Assembly: GCA_021464415.1 (NCBI GenBank)
Contig: JAKCWG010000613.1
Coordinates: 1 to 64,000, forward strand
Direction: 5' to 3'
Source: Lonicera japonica
Taxonomy: Eukaryota > Streptophyta > Magnoliopsida > Dipsacales > Caprifoliaceae
Length of the DNA: 64,000 bases
Shown piece after piece: positions 26,142 to 38,011 of this stretch; the first letter of the stretch is position 1, and every line of letters starts with the position of its first letter. The position numbers and the translations under genes were made by a program. A model generated the notes under the pieces. The model saw only the letters and a list, made by a program, of their open reading frames with translations, made no database searches and was not told where the DNA came from.

Positions 26142-27132
26142 TGTATGAAATTTCTACTGTTGTCCCCCCCCCCCCAACGAATCAATAATTGATCGTCTAC
26201 AAATTCGATCACGTTGCTAGCCCACCACCATCGATCGTCGTTCTACTCATTCATTAGGTCACCGACAGCGATTACAACTACTCCATCTCTGTAAGTCCAC
26301 TATCCATACTCCATTGTCTATGATTTAGGTGGGTTTTTTTGTTTTTGCTAATTTAGGAATGGCTTTAATAGGAGACATAAAGTGATAAAGAGACAAATAT
26401 AACCCAAATGCCCAATATAAAAATATATATATTCTGACAATAATTGTTTTGTTTCTTTGCTAATTTTTTTATCATGTGCATATAGTAATATTAAAGAAAT
26501 TACCATTAGCATTGTCCATTGACTTCGTAAATGGCATTTTTCAAAGATTTGTGTAAAGCCATTTCATATGTTTTCTTATATTTTATATATACAAATATTT
26601 TATTATTCAATTTTTTATTTTCAAAATATGGAAAAATTGCCTACAATTGACTATTTTTTAAAGAGGAAACATGATTTTCTTATAAATTCTTTGACTATCT
26701 TCATTGAAAGGGAAATTGCAAGAAACATTAGTACCGAGTCATCTTCCTTTCAGGTACACATCGTGTCTTGAGTAGAGGTTGCCGAGCAGGTCCAAGTTCA
26801 TCTTAGAGTCTTCTCTGATGCCCTTATGGAATTAGTTGTTGTATTATCCTAATTTGTAGTAGTTGTAACTTTTAATTAAGTTTAAGTACTTGTACTGTCT
26901 ATGGATGTACTAATTGTATTTATCGAATTTGGATTGTAATAGATTTGGGAAGTATTCTATATTTCTGCGTTGTTTATTATACAGGATGGATTTCTTAGTA
27001 TTTACAAATACTTTATGCCGAATTTTTATTAGATTTCTCTACCTTGTTAATTTATCAGTTATGTCTATTTGTTTATTTGTTGTTAATTAGATACAGCATC
27101 CGTTAACACCTGCTTAATTAGGCGGGTTGTTA
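26054..27132 (+). mobile_element. partial hAT copy plus TE 3' fragment (tandem unit A)
   Basis: The hAT 5' end starts TAGTAGTGGATGTATG at 26054 and is the same element as the complete copy at 27275. Near 26630 it encodes a short EKLPTIDYFLKRKHDF stretch, typical of the N-terminus of plant hAT transposases, joined to EIARNISTES. After about 26752 it diverges into unrelated AT-rich sequence. It lacks the hAT 3' end. Confidence 0.65.
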
Positions 27133-27274
27133 CAGTATGTCCAGGCATATCATTTGGTATAGCTAATATTGAGCTGCCACTTGCACAACTGTTGTATCAT
27201 TTCAACTAGAAACTCCCAGATGGATTGAAGCAAAAAGAACTAGATATTACTGAGGAGTTTGGCTTGACAATAAG
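27133..27274 (+). pseudogene. second P450 C-terminal fragment
   Basis: A 142-bp repeat of the P450 3' coding region runs from the CPG haem-ligand codons to the TVR codons. It lies 1221 bp downstream of the matching stretch in 25578-26053, with an in-frame stop. It leads straight into the hAT element at 27275. Confidence 0.82.
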
Positions 27275-28176
27275 CAGTGGTGGATGTATGTGTATTAGAA
27301 GGGGGGCCATGGTCCCCCAATTTTTTTTTAATATATATATAATTAAGTGTATGAAATTTATATTGTTGTCCCCCCCCCCCCCCAACCCAAATAATAAAAA
27401 CAAAGTAAACAGAGAGCGCACTTGAGAGAATAACCGACAACGAATCAATAATCAACCGTCTACGAGTTCGATCACGTTGCCAGCCCACCACCATCGACCG
27501 TCGTTCTACTCCTTCATTAGGTCGCCAGCAAGTCCACTATCCATACTCCATTGTCTATGATTTAGGTGGTTTTTTTTTGTTTTTGCTAATTTAGGAATGG
27601 CTTTAATAGGAGACATAAAGTGATAAAGAGACAAATAGAACCCAAATGCCCAATATAAAAATATACATATTCTGACAATAATTGTATTGTTTCTTTACTA
27701 AATTTTTTATCATGTGCATATAGTAATATTAAAGAAATTACCATTAGCATTGTCCATTGACTTCGTAAATGGCATTTTTCAAATATTTGTGTAAAGCCAT
27801 TTCATATGTTTTCTTATATTTTATATATACTAATATTTTATTATTCAATTTTTTATTTTCAAGACACGGGAAAATCACCTACAATTGACTCTTTTTTAAA
27901 GAGGAAACATGATTTTCTTATAAATTCTTTGACTATCTTCATTGAAAGGGAAATTGCAAGAAACATTATTACCGAGTCAATCATTGACGGATTCTGTGAC
28001 TTAAAAGAATGTCGAGCACAATTCTAGCAATATTGAACTTTGAAAGGTATATATTCTATAATGCAACGTTATATTTTTTTCTATTTTGTAATGCAACTTT
28101 GCATTTTTTATATTAAGTATGTTACGTTGTTGAAAATTTTATGGTCCCCCAATAAAATTTCCTAGATCCGCCCCTG
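27275..28176 (+). mobile_element. hAT non-autonomous element in the P450 pseudogene
   Basis: It starts CAGTGGTGGATGTATG and ends CCTAGATCCGCCCCTG; the complement of the end is CAGGGGCGGATCTAGG, so the ends are inverted repeats. Flanks are ACAATAAG and ACAGTAAG, an 8-bp duplication with one change, and the P450 frame resumes after it. Short pieces of hAT transposase remain: an N-terminal SFLKRKHDF stretch and a C-terminal SIIDGFCDLKECRAQF stretch. Most of the transposase is deleted. Confidence 0.85.
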
Positions 28177-28750
28177 ACAGTAAGAAGAAAAAATGACTTG
28201 TATTTGATTCATGTTCCATATCATTCTTCTCATGTTAAAGAACACTTATAAAAAATAAGAGGTTACAACCCTTGCTATACGTGTACGTGTGTATATATAT
28301 ATTTAGTCTGAAGGATTTTCATTCTTTCTACTTTAAGTGCTGTGAGTCACTTTTTAAAATAAGATCTTAATTTCTAGCAGTATAAAACGTGGAATATCAA
28401 GTTGTATTCTATTTATTTCTCAACAGTAGTAAACATGTATTCGGTTGAATGGCGAGTAACATTTACATAAAATTACATTATTATCTTCAAATTAGAAAAA
28501 AGAAACAATAGATCGATCGAGATCGATAGAAATCAATTATATTAGGTGGTGCATTAACATGATCGAAAAGTGATTGAAATAATTGCTTTCAACCAATCCA
28601 AAAAACCATATTATATCTAGCCATGGATGAGGACTTTTGTCCCTACAAGAGTTGGAAGAAAAAGAAGAAGAAGATTTTTCTTTTGTCCCTTTTAGGCAAT
28701 TGGAAAATAAAGAAATGATACATATACTCAAGATATTACATATTTTAGGA
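28177..28750 (+). pseudogene. P450 pseudogene tail and duplicated 3' flank
   Basis: The last P450 codons (RKKNDLYLI then a VPYHSS stretch, stop near 28247) and the following 500 bp match 34130-34690 downstream of the intact gene. The match includes the GGATTTTCATTCTTTCTAC and GGCAAT-GGAAAATAAAGAAATGATA stretches. This shows that a whole gene segment, not a processed copy, was duplicated. Confidence 0.78.
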
Positions 28751-30753
28751 AAATCAACCGTTTTTGTTATCATTTTGCATGTTATTATCATACAAACCCT
28801 AAATGTTGTTTGTTTCAAAGTTTGATTTTGCATACCTTAGATAAATAAGAATATTTTTGAGGTGGGATCTCTAAGGAAAAAAACACTTGTTCTTCAAAGA
28901 ATATGAAAAATATTTATAGTATTTATATTTTTAAATACCTCATAAGTGAGATATGGTTTTAGTTGATTTTGTTACTTATTACAATACCAAAATAGTTAGT
29001 AGATATTATTTGTAACGTCAAAGTTATTTAATTATGGATATTATAATATCAAAATTTACTTTTGCATTAGTTCTCAATATTTCTTCCTTCTTTTTTTTTT
29101 TTTTTAATTATAGTATTCATCTTTTACTTCTTATGTTTATTTTGTGGCACAAATGATGAATATAGATTAAAAATACATATTTACTAATATTTGTGATTAT
29201 ATCTATGTCAATTATTTTTTTTGTTAAATATCATTCCTATAAAGTATTGAAGTTATTCTTCTTTTGCGTTACTAAAATATTTTTTAGCTTTGATATTTAA
29301 TGTACTTATTGGGTTTTTAAAACTTTCCAATTTTCCATTTGGCTTGCTTAACACTTTTATAATTCATAAACAAATAATTAGCCTATTAGGCATGCGGCCT
29401 ACTTGTTATATGTAATAAATAAATAAATAAAATAAGAAGAATTTACAAAAGATGCATCTAAAATATTGAGAAGTCTTTCTCAAATTTCTAACGCTATTGT
29501 TGACGGCCTATAATGAGATTTTATGAATCACGTTAAAAACTTTATTATACATGGACCATAATTTCTAATTCATTACGTGATTAATTAAATTATCAATGTT
29601 ATTAAGGGATCAACGTCATTACATGTACAATTTTTTTTTATTCCTAACCAATTGATATAAGTGTAAAGCAAGAGTAAATCACCCAGCAACATTCACACTT
29701 TTATAATTAATATAGATTTATTGTTGGCCCACTATCTAACACAACTTAAACTTTTGGTAGGTATTATGAAAATGGGCGTTTAGGATCCGGTTTGTGGGTT
29801 TGTTTAGGATGTGATTAAAAGCTTCTTTTTTCAATACGTTCCCTGTGAAATAATGTATCTCCTGATTCTACCTTTAGCTAGAATCAAAATCGTGAGAAAC
29901 TAGTTGCAAAACTGGGATATACTCATTGGAGCATTGAGAAATACTATAAAAGATATAATGTGAAACAATATCGCTTAAAAACTGCATCTGGCCTTTTGAG
30001 GGGAAAAAAATATTTACGAAATGCTTGCACTAAATCCTAATCTTTCGCACAAGATAAAAAGACTGACGGGGGCCTACAACGAAAATCATTTTTACCTACA
30101 ACGAAAATGCGTCATCCTCCATACATTTCCCAATTTTCTAAAGTCAATTTGTGATCCACTCAGACATTTATAATAAATGTTGCGAATCATAATACTTAGG
30201 GCAAGTTGGTAGAATTAACAAAATCGGCCGAAAATAGAAAGTGGCAGTTCAGACTTGGATTGGATGCCAACTCAACAAATTTGATTTAACTTTGAAAGTA
30301 GTCACTTTCACTTATTCTACAAAAGTTATAAACAAAAAATAATACAAATCGTATGAGTAACAAGAAAATGTTTATACCCTAACGAGTTTTGTATTGGTGC
30401 GTACATTCTGAAATTGCCGATCCAAACTTCTTCTGTATTTTTTCCCCATGGTTCTATTTGTATTAAATAAATTGAAAAATAAGCGTATCAAATTTATACT
30501 TTATTAGAATCTTACTTAAAAATACGGTAAAAAGTTTTCAAAAAAAAGTAGTCATTATCTTATAGCGAAACTATTTCTATTTTTAGTTATGTAGGACAAG
30601 CTCAACTACTAGACCAACGAGATATATAGAAGTATACTCTTGTTATACCGCATTTTAAAAGGTATGGTGGATTGTGTTCGCATTCCATTATACACCAGTG
30701 TGATCTACATTTTAGGTAACACGTTGTACACAAACAATATAGTAGTGATTGAA
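28751..30753. other. AT-rich intergenic DNA
   Basis: I see no supported gene. Poly-T at 29089-29105 and simple AT tracts are present. A weak relic resembling the TRIM LTR text (GTTGGCCCACTATCTAACA) lies near 29723-29745. Confidence 0.5.
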
Positions 30754-31323
30754 ATCATGGGCGGAGCCACGTGGGGGCACGTGGGGCCATGGCCCCACCT
30801 GGGCTTTTTGAAAATTTTCAGAGAGTACAGGGGTTCATGTGTGGAACGGGAAAGTTGAGGGGCCATTGTGTAATTTCAATGAGGGGTGTTATTTGTGATT
30901 AAGTTGATAAGTTTAGGGGCAGGTGTTGTAATATATGCTAAACAAGCAATGTTTGGTGATTTTTGTGTGGGGGCTCTGTGTAATTAGCATTATAAATTGA
31001 AGGCGTAAGTTTATAATATATACTAAATTTTCACTTTCTTCATTTTCTTTTTTAGGCAGCCGTTATTCACTATCGTTCATTTTTTATTTATTTTTTTCTG
31101 AAACACAGCCTCTATTTTTTTATTTTTTTTCTGGATTATATATCAAAAGATATTTCAAAATATATAATTAATTTTAGTATATCATTTTTAACTTTTCCGA
31201 AATATCGAAACAGAATGAAAAAGTATTTTAATAAAAAAATTCGTTTGTAAACATAATTATTGAATTGAATTTGACTTAAAATTTTTTTTGCCCCCCTCTA
31301 AAAATTATTCCTGACTCCGCCAT
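30754..31323. mobile_element. hAT-like MITE (570 bp)
   Basis: The ends read ATGGGCGGAGCCACG and, complemented at the right, ATGGCGGAGTCAGG. This is the GGCGGAGCC-type end common in plant hAT elements. Flanks are TGATTGAA and TGATTAAA (7 of 8 identical). A GGGGCCATGGCCCC palindrome lies near the left end. No coding region is seen. Confidence 0.75.
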
Positions 31324-31879
31324 TGATTAAAATAGCTACTCCTAACATATTACAAAAATCTGTATGTATATGGATCAGTAGTTATCTATGACCAGGAAGT
31401 TTTGGACTCACTCATCAGTCATAAATGGCAATGACAATGACTTCTCTTATACATCACGACTCACGAGCATGATTTTAATTCTGATTTCAACCTGCCTAAA
31501 TTTATTGTACTTTCACGTGCAAATTTTTCCCTGTGTCGGCTCCTACAAAAGTAGTGCGATTCCACATCGGATAGGGACCAAAATGAAGAGTTGTTTATAA
31601 GAGACAAAACATCCTTACTTTGAAATTTTGAGTTGGAATAAGAACTGCAAAAATACAAATGATGTTACCAAAAATCAGCAATCGGAACACCAGGTTGAGT
31701 CAAAAAATTTCGAAGACATTTTTAAGCTTCAAAAGGTAGAAAAAACAATGGAGATATGTTTCGTAATTGTTTTTTATTTTTCTTTTAGGTAGAAGACAAA
31801 TTTTTAAAGAAGGATATTATCTTCCATTGCATTGAGGGAGAGAAAGGCAATAGTAGGAACAATCCAAAACCAACAGAGT

Positions 31880-32130
31880 GAGACTTAGTCAAAAGACAAA
31901 TTTTGAAATTCAAAAATTAATTTTATTTTTAATAAATAAAATTTTCCAAAAACAATTTGTTTAAAAAGAAAGCAAGCCCAAGTCGGTACAAGTTTTCACC
32001 CAATAGCACAAAAGTTTAATACCTAAATGATTCAATCTCTTAGTCAAATTCTTTCTTATTAAAACCCATGAAAGGTTTTTCTTCTCTCCTATACGAGAAC
32101 TAAGGAATATAAGAAAATACTTACTTTAGG
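31880..32130. repeat. relic repeat upstream of the P450
   Basis: This resembles 35640-35960 in the same orientation. Shared stretches include TTTGAAATT-AAAAATTAATTT, CACCCAATAGCA-AAAAGT-TAAT and ACCCATGAAAGGTTTTTCTT. It looks like an old LTR or non-autonomous element piece. Confidence 0.5.
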
Positions 32131-32456
32131 GCTTGCTTTGGTTTTCCCTTCTCCCAATTTATTTTTCAAAAACATAAAAAAACTCCAACTTTATGTAACT
32201 ATAATAATAACTTAAGTTTCTTATGTGTCGAGTTTAAAGCAATATCTCTTGTGTTTTGAGACGCATGATAAATATACAAATAATAATTTGTGTCACTAGA
32301 AAAAGACAGCTATAATTTTTTTGTATAATTACAAAGAAATTTCCAAACACGTGAAAAACGTACATTAACCAAGAATAGGGATGACACAATTCAGCCGAAA
32401 CTATAATGGTCTTTTCAAATTGTTCGACCAGCATCGAGGGGTGAAAAATCTTTCAC

Positions 32457-32463
32457 TATAAAT
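32457..32463 (+). promoter_or_regulatory. TATA box of the P450 gene
   Basis: TATAAAT lies 42 bp before the ATG at 32505. The start of transcription would be near 32489, giving a very short leader. Confidence 0.6.
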
Positions 32464-32504
32464 TCAGTTCCGCTAATAAGTCGATAGCACACTCTACAAT
32501 CCTC

Positions 32505-34198
32505 ATGGAGCTCCAGTACCCCTATTTCTCCCTCCTCTTTCCCTTCCTTCTATTTCTTTTCATGCTTATAAATTTTTTAAAGAAGTCCAAGGACAAAAGC
32601 TCAACAGAAAAACTTCCTCCAGGGCCAAGGCAACTGCCTCTCATAGGAAACTTGCACCAGGTTGTCGGTTCACTAACCCATCATATCCTAAGAGACTTGG
32701 CCAACAAATATGGACCACTCATGTACCTCCGACTTGGCGAGATTCCCACTGTTGTTGTTTCTTCTCCAAAAATAGCCGAAGAGGTTCTGAAGACACACGG
32801 TATCATCTTTGCCGAAAGACCCTACATTCTTGGTCCAATAATTCTCTCTTATAATTGCTCAGACATTGCCTTCTCCCCCTATGGAGATTACTGGAGACAA
32901 TTGCGAAAAATTTGCACAATAGAGCTCTTGAGTTCAAAGCGTGTCCAAACATTTCGATCAATTAGGGAAGAGGAGGTCTTGAATCTTGTTAAAGCAATTT
33001 CTTTGAATGCGGGGTCAGCAACCAACCTAAGCAAGCAGATTTTCTCCCTAACATATGGCATTACCGCACGGACTGCGTTGGGGAAAAAAAGTAAAGACCA
33101 AGAAACATTCATAACACTCATTGAGGAAGCCGTAAAGGTAACAGCAGGCTTTACCATTGCTGACATGTACCCTTCAGTCAAATTGCTTCAGTCGATCAGT
33201 AGATTGCGACCCAGGCTTGAGAAGTTGCATGGAAAATTGGATAAGATACTTGAAAACATTGTCTTTGAACACAGAGAGAGGAACAGAACTTCGAAAATTA
33301 GCAAGGGAGAAGTGAACGAGGATCTCGTTGATGTTCTTCTAAGAATTCAGAAGGATGGTAACCTTGAATTTCCAGTAACCGACAACACTGTCAAAGCAGT
33401 AATCATGGTTAGTGGTTTCTCTATCTATTTTTCCATAATCTATGGTTTTAGCATCTACCTTATGTGCTTAGTTATTTTTTCAATTTTGTCTATGTTGGAA
33501 GTTCACTGTAAAGAATTGGCAGGATTTATCAATAACCCTAAACTAAAAGTCTATGAATGCTATTTCAGGACATTTTCAGTGCTGGGAGTGAAACATCATC
33601 AACAGTTGTGGAGTGGGCAATGTCAGAAATGATTAAGAACCCAAGAGAGATGAAAAGGGCCCAAGCTGAGGTAAGAAAAGTCTTCGACGATAGAAGAAAT
33701 GCTGATGAAAAGGGCCTTCAGGAGTTAAAATACTTGCAATCAGTAATCAAAGAAACCTTGAGGCTACACCCATCTGCTCCTCTGTTAGTTCCACGAGAAA
33801 ACAGCGAGCAATGTGAAATTAACGGACATGTGATACCTGCGAAAAGTAGAGTAATTGTTAATGCATGGGCAATAGGACGAGATCCCAGACATTGGCCTGA
33901 TGCCGAGGTATTTAAACCAGAGAGATTTCTTGATAGTTCAATTGATTACAAGGGATCAAATTTTGAATATATACCATTTGGTGCTGGAAGAAGGATATGT
34001 CCAGGCATGTTCTTCGGTATAGCTAATGCTGAGCTGCCACTTGCACAATTGTTGTACCACTTCGACTGGAAGCTCCCAAATGGATCGACACAAGAACTAG
34101 ATATGAGTGAGGACTTTGGGATGACAGTCAGAAGAAAAAATGATTTGTACTTGATTCCCGTTCCTTATCATCCTTCTCCTGTTGAAGAACACTCCTAG
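32505..34198 (+). CDS. cytochrome P450, CYP71D-like, two exons
   Basis: Exon 1 is 32505-33407 and exon 2 is 33569-34198, with a phase-0 GT-AG intron of 161 bp. The product is 510 aa, the usual size for plant A-type P450s. Visible features are an N-terminal membrane anchor (about residues 8-26), a proline hinge [12 protein letters not shown] (38-49), the I-helix AGSETS oxygen-binding motif (306-311), the ExxR motif KETLR (362-366), PERF (418-421) and the haem loop [10 protein letters not shown] (438-447) with Cys445 as iron ligand. The enzyme would sit on the ER and oxidise a small molecule using P450 reductase. CYP71D members act on terpenoids, flavonoids or alkaloids, but the substrate cannot be told. 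A broken tandem copy lies at 25578-28240. All motifs are intact. Confidence 0.95.
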
Positions 34199-36130
34199 AA
34201 AATAAGAGGCTACAAGCCCATGCTATAGATGTATGTATACATGTTTACTTTTGATTCTGTTCAGTAGAAGGGATTTTCATTCTTTCTACGTTAAATACTA
34301 CAATTGTCTTCTCGGGTGGTATAGTAGCTGCCATGAGTGACGATTTCAAATAAGATGCTTCTAGCAGTTCAAAAAGTGGAATATAAACTTCTATTAGGTT
34401 TGTTTCTCAGCACTAGTGAAGACTCAGTTGAGCAAGCAGATTTTACAGTAAATTACATTATTGTCCTCAAATTGGAAACCAATTCTATTGGCGGTGTTCA
34501 TTATTGTATACGAACACGATAGAAAGTGCTTCCAATCTTGTCTCAATAACCATATACATGTTTAAGAATGAACACTTTTTTGTATATCCCACTAAATCAC
34601 TCTAGATTTTAGAAGAAAATAACAAGATCTTTCTGTTGACCTTTCTAGGCAATCGGAAAATAAAGAAATGATAATCAGTTACTCAAGATGGCCTACCGCC
34701 TCATAACTGGTATTTGAAATAAATTGCCCACTTATATTATTGTCCAAAGGGCTTATGCAATGGAACAAGAATGGTTTGTAAGAATCTTAAGGACCATGTC
34801 ATTCAAGCTGAAATATCGATTGGGCAATTTGCTGGACATGGTTCTGCTGCCTCAAATACCGCTATGCCAAGCTGAAAACGAATGATGCCCATTCCAATTC
34901 AAAAGGAAGCAATTTCCAATACGACTTTCTTTTGATCGCCATGACAGTTAAATACAGAGATAAATAATACCTCATGTTGGCATTTACCTACCTCAACCAG
35001 TATTATCTCACGGCCAACTCTACGTAACCCTATCTAGAGGTGCATCAATGTCCACAGCAGAAGTACTGATTAATTCAGAAGCTATCAACAATGAAGACTT
35101 TTGCACAATGAATGTCGTCTAAAAAGAAGTCTTGCTTTTAAATATGTAGTCGTTACCTTTTTAAAATTTTGATGTAAATCTTCTTCCATCAATGATTGTT
35201 GAAAATATGAACTGCAGAAACGTAAAATTAAAGATGGAGAGAGAGTACACCGGGTTGAGTCGCAGACTAGGTCGCTCTCTTTAAGACGTTTCGCGACTCT
35301 GCCCGGAATTGTGCTAGCAATTCATTTTTCGTCACGTCGTCCCAGGATGAAACAGCCCAGATACTCTCCTGTACGATCGACATGCACTACCGTTAATCAT
35401 TCGACAATTACTCTAAAGTTTGTGCTCGAAATCCATAAATCTTTTACTGCCAGAGGCAAAAAAAAATTCTAGGGTTCTTTTGAATATTTTCAGTTTCTCT
35501 TTTTTTGAAGATGATTTTGATCGATTGAAAACTATTTTCGCTTTTGTATATTAAGAAAAATTAAAAACGGTAGGATAATAATAAAAAATCCGTTTCGTTG
35601 GAAAATTACACGGAGACGTGGAGAGAAAAGTGGGAGCAGTTCGGAAGTGGTTTGACCACATTTGAAATTTAAAAAATTAATTTCGAAATAAATTTTATTT
35701 AACAAATAATTTTTTTCTAAAACTAGTTTGTATAAAAATTTTATACATAGCACAAGACAAGCCTAAAGCCCGGCCTTGTCGGCGCGTGTGTGGTGAACCA
35801 CATTCATCCAAGACCTCACCCAATAGCAAAAAAGTCTAATGCCCAAAGGGCTCAAGCCCTTAAGCAAATTTTCCCATATAAAAACTCATGAAAGGTTTTT
35901 TTCTTTCTCCTATGTGGGATTTGGAAAAACTCTACTTTGCCTTATCTAAGTTTTTTCTCTAATACACACTTGCTCCAACATATTCCAACTTCATTATTTC
36001 AATTTTTGTTGGTATGAATCTTAATTATTTACAGTTTCAAATCGATATTAATGTAGTTCTATAAAATACAACAATATGTAACTATATTGACAACTAGCTG
36101 CACTAGCTCATAAAGTAGTTAGTCTAAACA
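34199..36130. other. P450 3' flank and unassigned intergenic DNA
   Basis: The first 500 bp are shared with the flank of the P450 pseudogene. The rest has no supported gene. A relic repeat at 35640-35960 matches 31880-32130 and contains CACCCAATAGCAAAAAAGTC and CTCATGAAAGGTTTTTTTC. Confidence 0.5.
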
Positions 36131-36510
36131 TATAAATAGCTCACTTTCTTTTACATACATATTTTTACAAAGTACAAAACCCAAAAATTTATGTCGGAAA
36201 ATTAATCACATCCCCTCTCTAGCTATGTCGTTCTCTCAATCCAATATCGTTGATTTCTCCACTGACAATGGTTATCACAGTCTTCTCTCTCATTGGAACC
36301 ATCGTTGCTGTCAAGTCTTCTTTCTTGCGACGGTTCCTTCTCTTCGTCATCTGCCAACATTTTTATATACATGGCAGTTAGCCAGAGTAGGAGGGAAAAG
36401 AAAAATGGAGTTCCCATTGTTCCAACTTGAAGGTGAGGTGAAAAAATATCTTCTTTTGTTTTTTTAACTATACTAGCAACTATAATTTCGTCTTCGTATT
36501 TTTAATATGA
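36131..36510 (+). pseudogene. possible 5' fragment of an unrecognised gene
   Basis: A good TATA box (TATAAATA, 36131-36138) is followed 86 bp later by an ATG at 36225 with an 80-codon frame. The first part is rich in Ser, His and aromatic residues. An alternative frame beginning at the ATG near 36268 gives a hydrophobic stretch (MVITVFSLIGTIVAV) that could be a membrane segment. Either frame ends before a foldback element at 36521. I do not recognise a family. It may be a gene cut by transposon insertion or chance open sequence. Confidence 0.25.
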
Positions 36511-36520
36511 TAAATTTTTA

Positions 36521-36861
36521 GCGGTATTATTTACATCCCCACATTTGTCACAAACACCCTTTAAATATAAATTTATTATCACTAACACCCCTAAAGTTTG
36601 CGTAATAAGAAGTTAGTACAGTTACATACATTATGCCTGTTAGGAAAAATTTGTTGGTAAAACTCCCTTTAACATCAAGCAATGGAGAATATGATGTGAT
36701 TACACTCATGTAAACACGTCTCAAATAGGAAGAGTGTTACTAAATATTTGTCTAATATCTGATAATAAAAGAAGGTGTTTCTGATAAATAAAAATGTGTT
36801 AAAATATATTATTAATTAAATTCTAAAGAGGGTGATTGCAACAAATTTGAGTGTAAATTGC
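36521..36861. mobile_element. foldback MITE (MULE-like)
   Basis: The left end TATTTACATCCCCACATTTG and the complement of the right end (GCAATTTACACTCAAATTTG) are inverted repeats that continue into CACAAACACCC-like text. It is related to the next element. No clear target duplication is seen. Confidence 0.5.
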
Positions 36862-36870
36862 GTTTTTAAT

Positions 36871-37944
36871 GGGGGTTATTATTTACACTCTCCAATTTTG
36901 TCACTAACACCACCTTTGTCACAACCACCCCCCTCATGTCAATTTTTAGTCACTAACACCCTCCACCCAATTAAAAGTTAATACAAACATTAATTAAAAA
37001 TAAAACTACTTAACATTGAAAAAGAAAGAAGTCATTTACGTCTCTCACCTAATGACACGTGAGTAGATTCACACACACTCACCCCACATTAGGTGAATGT
37101 TTTGTAAGTGACTCGCCTAATATAAAGCAATGGAGTGCGAAGTGTACTGGAATATTTTTAAATTAGACTCACCTAATGACAGGTGAGTGGATTCACAAAC
37201 ATTCACCCCACATCAGGTGAATGTGTTGTAAGTTACTATCCTAATAACACACATTCATCTCACATGGGGTGAGTGTGTCTGCACTCTATTCACACTCGCC
37301 TTATTTGAGGAGAGTTGTAACTAGATTACTTTCTTTATATAAAGCGAGTCAAGTCTGAACAGAATTCGTTTTTATTCTGTTTTGGGAATTACATCTTTAT
37401 TTCAATTTTAATATTGTAGAATGGTGTATGAAAGTTAATATATACATTAATACACCAATAATAACAAATATAATACATCTTTAGCTTCATTTTGGAGTAA
37501 AATTTCACCACCAATTTTTTCTTAAACTTCTTCTTTCTCCACCATCTCATGAACAATACTTCTTATTTATCATAATTCAAGTTTCAAATTTTTCACGAAT
37601 AATGTTTGTACTTCGATTTTGTTGTGATTTATTGATTTTGAAAGCTCAAATGATAAAAAAGTGGGTTTTTTTTCTCTTTATCGTTTTACTTAAAACAATG
37701 AAATATGATTGTGAATGGGAAAAAAAGTAGGAGATATAGGTTTAATTATTTGGGTTAATGTTATATTAATTTATTAAAAATGAATAAATAGATAGGTTAA
37801 TGTTTTAGCCATTAAGTAAATAAGTTAAGTGGTAGTTAAATAAGATGATGTTTGTGACAAAAAAGTGAGATGTCAAAATATATTTTTTATTAAATTATAA
37901 ATAGTGGTGTTTGTGACAAGAACGTGCATGTAAATATTACCCCC
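36871..37944. mobile_element. MULE-like foldback element with CACCTAATG motif array
   Basis: The left end is GGGGGTTATTATTTACACTC. The complement of the right end is GGGGGTAATATTTACATGCA, continuing into TTGTCACAAACACC. The flanks GTTTTTAAT and TTTTAAATA are at best a weak 9-bp duplication. Between 37040 and 37290 it holds several copies of TCACCTAATG-ACA-GTGAGT and its inverse CTCACCCCACATTAGGTGA. The 3' third (37563-37944) is repeated at 38983-39371. Confidence 0.6.
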
Positions 37945-38009
37945 TTTTAAATACGATAAATTTTGACCACTTTCGTTCCGCCTCTCAACAGGGTGAGCGG
38001 ACAAGACAT
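37563..38009. repeat. duplicated segment X+Y upstream of the cryptochrome
   Basis: X (37563-37945) recurs at 38983-39371. Y (37946-38009, 64 bp) recurs without a change at 42481-42544, just before the cryptochrome start. Here X and Y are contiguous. At the gene they are separated by the element at 39378-42479, so this is the uninterrupted duplicate. Confidence 0.88.
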
Positions 38010-38011
38010 AG

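Noticed and set aside
32888..33181. Minus-strand frame of 97 codons
   Set aside because: It is a shadow of P450 exon 1.
33557..34198. Separate P450 gene starting at the ATG at 33557
   Set aside because: This is exon 2 of the gene that begins at 32505. The splice acceptor at 33568 and the unbroken I-helix region show it is not a separate start.
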